A stretch of DNA of 64,000 nucleotides from Purpureocillium takamizusanense (lineage: Eukaryota > Ascomycota > Sordariomycetes > Hypocreales > Ophiocordycipitaceae): the NCBI RefSeq assembly GCF_022605165.1, contig NC_063073.1:2108001-2172000 (forward strand), written 5' to 3'. Below are positions 57,665 through 64,000 of the stretch, in pieces. Under the pieces are notes generated by a model. It was given only the letters and a program-made list of their open reading frames with translations. It was not told the DNA's origin and searched no databases. A program made the translations under genes and the position numbers. Each line of letters starts with the position of its first letter. Within the stretch, counting starts at the first letter, position 1.

Positions 57665-59986
57665 CTTGACAAGGCTTCTTATTCAAGACCAGGAGAGCCA
57701 GACAGACAGACCAGACCAGGCACTCCCGCCGCAGGAATGCGTGCTCAGCGCAGCGCGGATGCCAAGTTTGGCCGCTGGAATGCAGCCTGCGCGGGGTACG
57801 GAGGGGTGGGGGACTGATGAGAAACTGAAGCGGAGAGCGTCGACGCAAGAATGGCTTTGTTCAACGGCACTCGACCGATCGAGGATGCGTAAAGACGGGA
57901 ATAGACTGGCGCGTTCGCAATGGAGGAGAGGAATGCAGAATACAAACCTTGCGGGCCACTCGGCGGTTTTCTTTCAACGGCGACGAAGGCTGGCTGCTGT
58001 CCGTTGTTGGTTGAGAGAGGGCAAGCTTGTGAGTTTCGCGGGTGGCTGGGACGGCAGAATATCTGGAGGTTGGGTTGGGTTGGGTGGACTGAGATCAAGG
58101 CAGGCGGGCCGCTGGGCACCATCGGTGGTGGGGGAGCGGGCGGCTCTCCCGCGCTAGGGTCGGGCTGTTCGGGTGCCTGGTGCCATGCACGAGGCGCTGA
58201 AGCCGCTGGAGCCGCCAGAGTTCAGTGCCTCCAGGGTCTGGCACAGGAGGGCACGGAGGGGCAGTTTTGGCTCCCGTCCCTGCCCTGAGTCCCTCTGACC
58301 CTGAACCGACCTCAGCTGCCCTCGTGCCGCCCGAGCGCCACCACTAGCCCCTCCACCGCCAGGGGCCGTTTGTCAGTGGCTGTACCGTAGTCGCCCTGCA
58401 CCAGCCACCTGCTTTTGTGATCGCTCGAGGGGTCGTCCCGAACCTCGAGCGGACCGTCGCTCATCAATCTCGGTGGAAATCTGTTGAAGGCGAGGGAGCG
58501 CAATGGCTGGGGGCCGGGTCAGCACGTGGAACGCGATGCGCCGACCGATACTCCTCGCAGATTGATCTCGGATTAGATTCTGCCGATGGCTGAGATTTGA
58601 AGCGCCTCCTGGGCAGCATCTTGAGTGCCGACTGGGCTTCAAGAGCACCGCACACCTTAGTACTCATTGGGTCCTTCGGTCCCAGGTACGAAGGTACAGT
58701 GGGGTATTAGCTGCAGGCAGGATCACCAGTTCACCTGATCTGGCCCTGCCGCCCCTGTCACGCGATGATGAGGTTTTGTTACCGTCTAGTACAAGCGAGG
58801 GGGCAAACAACAGCAGCAGCGACAGCAGCACAACAAAACAAAATGCGGTAACCACACACAGTGCTGAGCATGCTGAGCCAGCGTAATCTCCGCCATGTTC
58901 CAAACGAGCACGTGAGCGGCGTCTTGTCTCGGGCGGGCCGTGCAGCCGTTGCGCCGCAGCGTGATGGCGTCAGAAAACGCGAATTCAGGTGGCTGTGCAT
59001 CATGCTCGCCCGTGGCGTCTAGCCGTCTGCCCAGCAAGCAGCCTGAGCCAGCGGCAAGGTACAGTGCCAACCTTGCCTGGTACTTGCCCGCGGCAGTGGA
59101 CCTGGCTGGGCCTGCCTCGTTAGTACTAAGTGGGCATGGGCGGCTCTGCCAGGCACCGAGCTCCAAAGCCAGCAGGTCGCCAGTTGCCACTGCTTCCACG
59201 GTGGCGGTTCTTTCAACTGCCTGGTACGGATGGAAGTAGCATCATTTACCTCATGATCCAGGCGTCGCTGTGGCACGGATTTCATGTTGCCTCGGGCCCT
59301 ACGCCCGGTTTTCACGGCTTAAAACGCCAAAGAACTAAGAGGTCTCGCTGAGACTGAGATTCATTGCTTCCGTGAAGCGTGCCATCGCGAAATGTTTTCC
59401 CACACGATCGCAAGGCAGTGTCTTCGTAACCCCCCGCCTTACAGGTACCTTAGGTACAGCACCTTACCTAACCGAGCAGCAAGGTAAGGTACTTTATTCG
59501 GTAGACCCATGAACCCTCCCTCTGGGCTCAGTGCCGAGAGCTTCGGTCGTGCCTCCAAACCCACCCCCAGTGTGGGCATGACGTGCGGCTGCTCCGACTC
59601 AGCCACGATGAACCCGTTGCGCAACACATGGCCCAATTGGGCCACGATGCCACCCGTCTCTGCTTCCACTGGCAGTGAAGTACCCAAGGTACCATGCGGC
59701 CCAGCATGATCCGCCATCGAGGGCCCGCTGGGCTGACATGATGGCCCGCCAACTAATAAGGTAATGAGGCGCAACGTGCCCGCGCGCCTGCATGCATCCG
59801 TCATAATAAAAGACGACACGCCTGCTCCGGCTCCTGCCCGTCAACCCCGCCATCGTCCGAATACGTCTCCTCCCCCTCCAGCTCCGCGACGTCACTGTCC
59901 CCCTCTTCCCGTGGTGCAAACCGTCTCGCCTCGCAATCCGCAAAACCTCGTTCGGTTCTCGCGCGGTCTGTCGCACACTCATCGGC
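57665..59986. other. 2.3 kb intergenic region upstream of annexin gene
   Basis: Contains direct and inverted TACCTTAGGTA-like pieces at about 59440-59490 and the annexin promoter near the right end. Frames on both strands lack coding character. Confidence 0.5.
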
Positions 59987-61463
59987 ATGTCGTACCAGGG
60001 TTACGGCCAGCCCTACGGCCGTCCGTCCACCCCGCCGCGCTCCGTCGTCGTCAACCGCCTCACGCTAACCTTTGCGCAGAGCCGCCGCCGCCTCAGGGTT
60101 ACGGCCAATATCCCCCGCCTCAAGGCCAGTACCCCCCTCAGGGCCAGTATCCCCCCCAGGGCCAGTATCCCCAGGGCCAGTACCCGCCGCCAGGACAGTA
60201 TCCTCCCCAACAGCAAGGAGGCTACTATCAGCAGCCCCCTCCCCCGCCCCCCGGCCAGTATCCTTCGTACGGCCAGCCGCCGCCGGCGCCGCCGCAGCAA
60301 TACGGCGCGCCTCCGCCTCAGCACTATGGTCATCACTCCCCGGCACCGCCGCCAGGCCAGTACGGCGCGCCCCCGCCGCACCACGGTGGTTCGTACGGAG
60401 CGCCGCCTCCTCAGCAATACGGTCCCCCGGTCCCGCCCACACCTCCTTCTCCGGGCTATGGTGCGCCTCAGATTATTCAATGGGACGGCTCAGCGGATGC
60501 CCAGGCCCTCCGGAGCGCCATGAAGGGATTCGGCACTGACGAGAAGGCACTCATCCGAACGCTGTCGAACAAGGATCCTCTCCAGGTCGAGGTCCTGCGG
60601 AATGCCTTCAACCGAAATTTCAAGCGCGATCTCGTCAAAGACCTCAAGAGCGAGACGAGCGGGTGGTTCGAGTACGGGCTGGTCCAACTCGCCCGCGGGC
60701 CCCTCTCTGCCGACGTGCACAACTTGTATGAAGCCATGTCTGGGCCCGGCACCAAGGAGCTCGTCCTCAACGACATTCTGCTTTCGAGGTCCAACGCCGA
60801 CATGAAGGCCATTAAGAGTGCATACTACCAGACGTACCACAAGAGCCTGGAGAATGATGTCAAAGGAGACTTGAGCATGAAGACGGAGAGGCACTTTCTT
60901 ATGGTTCTGGCCGCGACGCGTGCCGAGGACGCTGCTCCAGTGGTGCCTCAGCAGGTCGACGATGACGTGATGCAAATCTACAAGGCCACCGAGGGCAAGA
61001 TGGGTACCGACGAGATCTTGGTCTGCAGCATCTTGACGAGCAGAAATGACAACCAGATCCGTGCTATCGCCCACTCCTACAAGCAAAAGTTTAACCGCGA
61101 TCTGGAAAAGGTCATCAAGTCGGTAAGTCGTGTTGCTGTCGCGTGTCCCGTCGATGACCCTGGCATCTAACAGTCGGGCAGGAATTCTCAGGCCACATGC
61201 AGGACGCGCTTCTCTTCCAGCTTCGAAACGGCGTTGACAAGTACATGCACGCCGCAGACCTCCTCGAAGAATCCATGGCCGGCATGGGCACCAAGGACCA
61301 CCTCCTCGTGTCTCGTGTCGTCAGATTCCACTGGGATCGGAATTTCCTGGCCAACGTCAAAGGCGCCTACCAGCAAAAGTATCGTCGCAGCCTGGCGAGC
61401 CGCATCAAGGGTGAGACGTCGGGCGACTACGAGAGGCTCATGGTAGCTTGCATTGGAGAATGA
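59987..61463 (+). CDS. Annexin with proline/glutamine-rich N-terminus
   Basis: Three exons (59987-60020, 60080-61122, 61182-61463) encode 452 residues. The first exon is only 34 bases (MSYQGYGQPYG), and its donor GTCCGT is weak. The intron branch site CTAAC precedes the acceptor GCGCAG, and the phase fits. Residues 1-145 form a Pro/Gln/Tyr-rich tract with repeated QGQYPP units. The annexin core of four repeats follows: KGFGTDEKALI near 161, GPGTKELVLNDIL, GKMGTDEILVCSIL, and AGMGTKDHLLVSRVV with the conserved Arg-rich ends. The GxGT loops that bind calcium are present. Annexins bind acidic phospholipids in a calcium-dependent way; the fungal family has no single agreed role. The last exon junction lies inside repeat 4 (KVIKS then EFSGHMQDALL). 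Confidence 0.9.
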
Positions 61464-62219
61464 GGCCAAGGTGGTCGACGCTTTTGACGCGATGACGACG
61501 TGATGAGTCGTGGGACGATGCATGATGTTGCGACTTTGTTTTACCGCAGGCCATCACCTGAAGCGGCAAGCAGATGGTGCAACATGATATCAGAGATTGT
61601 GTACATTAATACCATCGCGGCGGGGATTGCTGTGGTTGGCTTCACTCGACGTTACATGGTTTCACGGCCACAAATGGCAGAGGCTCGCTTACTTCAAATC
61701 ACACCACGGCGCTAAAACACGGCCTCCCTTCCTGTCTTGTAAACTGCCTACCTAGGTAGGTAGGTAACGTGAGTTATAGTACCCTACCTAGCAGTGGGTC
61801 TGCCTGTAATTAGGGGCCCTAAATTAGCGCCGAGGTTTACCCCAATAGCGTTCAAGTCCGCGTGGCGCCTAACACGACTCCCCTTGGCCCTACAACCCAA
61901 CTCGAAGCTTATAACTTCGCGACAACGCCCCACAGGCACGCAAACGCGGCATCTCCAGTGCCTCAACACGCGCCGAGACTGAGGCCCGACTCATCGCCAG
62001 TCGCCCGACGAGGTTTGCAGCACAGTGCCCGCGGCTGTTGCGCAACCTCGACTCCGCCGAGCTTGGGCTCACGGCGACCTCTGCTGCGCTCTCCCGCTCC
62101 GCCACCACTCTGACCGCCCGCTGCACATTTGGGGGGCGCGGTTCGAGACTCACAAAACCGCAACCGCTCAAACATTTGAGCTTTCCTCTGTTTCACATCC
62201 CGCGTCGAGACCGCACATC
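61464..62219. other. Intergenic region upstream of zinc-finger gene
   Basis: Left end is the annexin 3' flank, with the TACCTAGGTA palindrome at 61749-61758. The right end is the leader of the zinc-finger gene. Nothing else is seen. Confidence 0.5.
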
Positions 62220-64000
62220 ATGAGCACGGCTTCGTTGCCGGCTGCGGCCGTGTCTGAGAGAGGCCCGGTGCTGCCACCGACGGCGACAACGTCGTCTTCT
62301 TCGGCTGCCACCCAGCCGGCGCCCAGTCAGATGGCGATTGCCCCATCGCTCGCGCAGAACGGCGCCCAGGCGCAACCTCATTCCCTGAGTCACGCCCAGC
62401 AACCCCCTCCTTCTTCGGTCCGGCCCACTGCGCAACCGCTGCCGCAAGGCAGCATGCATGGGCCATCTCTCGGCCAGTTGAGCCAGCCCGGGTTGTCCTC
62501 ATCGTCGGCGTCGTCGTCGACGGCGCCGCAGCCGCCTCATGACCCACAGAAGTCCACATCCCCTGCACGCATAGCCGCAGGTTTCACGTCTCCAAAGGCA
62601 AATGATGCGTCTCTCGAGGCTTCACCGGCGTACAGGGAACTCTCCGATGTCATGAAGAGAACGGCACCGCAGGTTGTCCGGCAGGTCGTTAGAGACTCCT
62701 GGGACAGGTGTTTACTGGGCTCTGAGTATCACCTTGCATTTCTTGTAAGTACCGGCAGACAGGAATCGCTATCGAGTCTCTTTTTGACTGACCTGTTTTG
62801 CTGTTGAGGCAAACGCAACCTTTCATCAGGCGAGTCCTACCACGCTCACGCGGGCCCTCAAGGACTTTGGTAAGGACATGGTCCGGGCGGGCAAGGACTC
62901 TGTCATTGGACACTTGACGACGGAGGATCTCGACGAGGTGTCGGATGCAATCCTCGCAAAGGCCAGTCACGGCTTCCTGGACAAGGCCCTGGCCAGACGC
63001 CTTGAGACCATCCGTGCGCGGCCGCTAGTTAACGCCCTCGCGCGGGCTGAACGGCTGGGCTATGACGTTCGGGACATCGTCGAGGAGACCAACGGCGGGG
63101 AGCATGTCCTTCCATCGATGCATCCGGCGCCTCAACCGCCAGCGCCCCCTATGAATGTTCCCTCACAGCAGCTGCCCTCCCGGCCTGGTCCGGTCGCCAC
63201 CACGGCATATCGACCGCCTGCATCCAGAGAGCCGAGTGCCGCCAGCATCGGGTCGACGCGCAAATCGGACTCTCCACTACCAGCTGGGCCCGCTGGGTAT
63301 TTGGGGATCGTTCACTGCTCACGATGCCAGCGCCCTTGCAGTGGGGAGAAGGCGTTTCAACATGTGGGTGACAAGTCGTGTCGCAAAGTTGGTGTGGTTG
63401 ACTAACTGAGATGCAGCATTCGAACAAGAGAGCGTGCATGAACACCTGGAGGGTAGACGAGATAGGAAAGGAGATTTGCCCTCACTGTGGGTGCCTCTTT
63501 GGTAGCAGCGGAGGACTCAACTATCACATGAAGATGAAGGTTTGCGGAGAATACACCGATGCTGTCAGGGACGCGGTGCTGGCTGAGATGAAGTCAAAGA
63601 AGTTTCCGTCTCCTGTTGGACATGGGGGCAGCCGCCCCGCGGCGACTCCGGTGCCAGCACCGGCCCCCCAGACCTCAAAGGCACCTCATTCCACGCCGGC
63701 GCCGCCGTCGGGATCGCAGTATCAAAACTCAGCACCCACGCCCGGACAGCTGGCCGCGTTGGCCGCAGAAGGGCGCAGCCCGGTTACTTGGGTTTCTCCG
63801 AACCGAAGTGCCGCGAGCACGCCCACCGCAGACGATCCATATGCGAAACTCACCCCGCAGCAACGGCGAGACTTTGAACACGACATGAGGCAGGCCGAGG
63901 AAAAGTACGGCGGCTTGATGAAGGAAGCCATGAAGTTGCCGGAGGCGGAACGTGAGAAGGAGCTCGCAAAGCTCAAGAACAGCTACAATACCAAGCAGAG
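62220..64000 (+). CDS. Tandem C2HC zinc-finger protein (5' part, runs off window)
   Basis: Three visible exons (62220-62744, 62809-63363, 63417 to the end), all at phase 0, give at least 554 residues; the 3' end lies outside the window. The N-terminal 140 residues are Ser/Pro/Gln-rich and disordered. A helical domain spans about 140-310 (ASPAYRELSDVMKRTAPQVV, TLTRALKDFGKDMV, LTTEDLDEVSDAILAKASH). Two fingers follow with identical spacing C-x2-C-x12-H-x5-C. The first spans the exon 2/3 junction (CSRC ... H ... AC) and the second is CPHC ... NYHMKMKVC. Both match the small C2HC zinc-finger pattern. The tail is Pro-rich, then an acidic/basic helix (EHDMRQAEEKYGGLMKEAM). It is probably nuclear; partner or DNA target unknown. 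Confidence 0.7.

Noticed and set aside
62140..62170. GGTTCGAGACT resembling a tRNA B box
   Set aside because: No A box, no acceptor stem and no cloverleaf could be formed upstream.

Overview
The window is nuclear DNA of a filamentous ascomycete. Short introns (about 50-60 bp in several genes, with GTRNGT donors and CTAAC/CTGAC-like branch points) interrupt GC-rich exons. The gene set is typical of Pezizomycotina: a CYP51B-type sterol demethylase, a DUF3074 protein, a fungal rhodopsin-fold membrane protein, a DFG5/DCW1-type GH76 enzyme, verprolin and a proline/glutamine-rich annexin. Protein similarity and the secreted-protein content suggest Hypocreales, but the genus cannot be fixed from this sequence alone.

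Layout. Positions 1-4.4 kb are non-coding and dense in microsatellites. Then come a Golgi-type GT23-like fucosyltransferase homologue (4.4-6.4 kb) and two convergent secreted-protein genes: a KP4 killer-toxin-like protein (7.8-8.5 kb) and a four-exon cysteine-rich effector-like protein (8.8-9.9 kb). After a gene-poor stretch follow a GH76 cell-wall mannosidase (12.8-14.5), TAF7 of TFIID (15.3-16.9), a coiled-coil protein (17.3-18.4), a DUF3074 START-like protein (18.8-19.8), CYP51B (20.5-22.3), a single-pass membrane protein (23.4-24.7) and a stand-alone nucleoside-phosphorylase-fold protein (26.1-27.1). The 28-36 kb block is mostly housekeeping: nucleolin/Gar2, the NDUFB10-type complex I subunit, mitoribosomal mL54, verprolin and a mitochondrial membrane protein. 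A rhodopsin-fold receptor-like gene (37.0-38.3) precedes a 4.7 kb region with no gene I can support.

The right third holds a secreted alpha/beta hydrolase (43.1-44.1), a small polytopic membrane protein (45.6-46.4), a large disordered coiled-coil protein (46.7-49.6), a short-chain dehydrogenase (52.1-53.3), two surface or secreted proteins (54.6-55.1 and 56.9-57.7), an annexin (60.0-61.5) and the 5' part of a tandem C2HC zinc-finger gene that runs off the end.

No operons or single biosynthetic cluster are present. Groupings that may matter are the convergent KP4-like/effector-like pair, several cell-surface proteins (GH76, CBM19-like, Ser/Thr-rich), and the divergent nucleolin/complex I and verprolin/mitochondrial pairs. 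Exon boundaries were worked out by hand from splice signals and phase agreement. No tRNA, rRNA, CRISPR or intact transposon was recognised.
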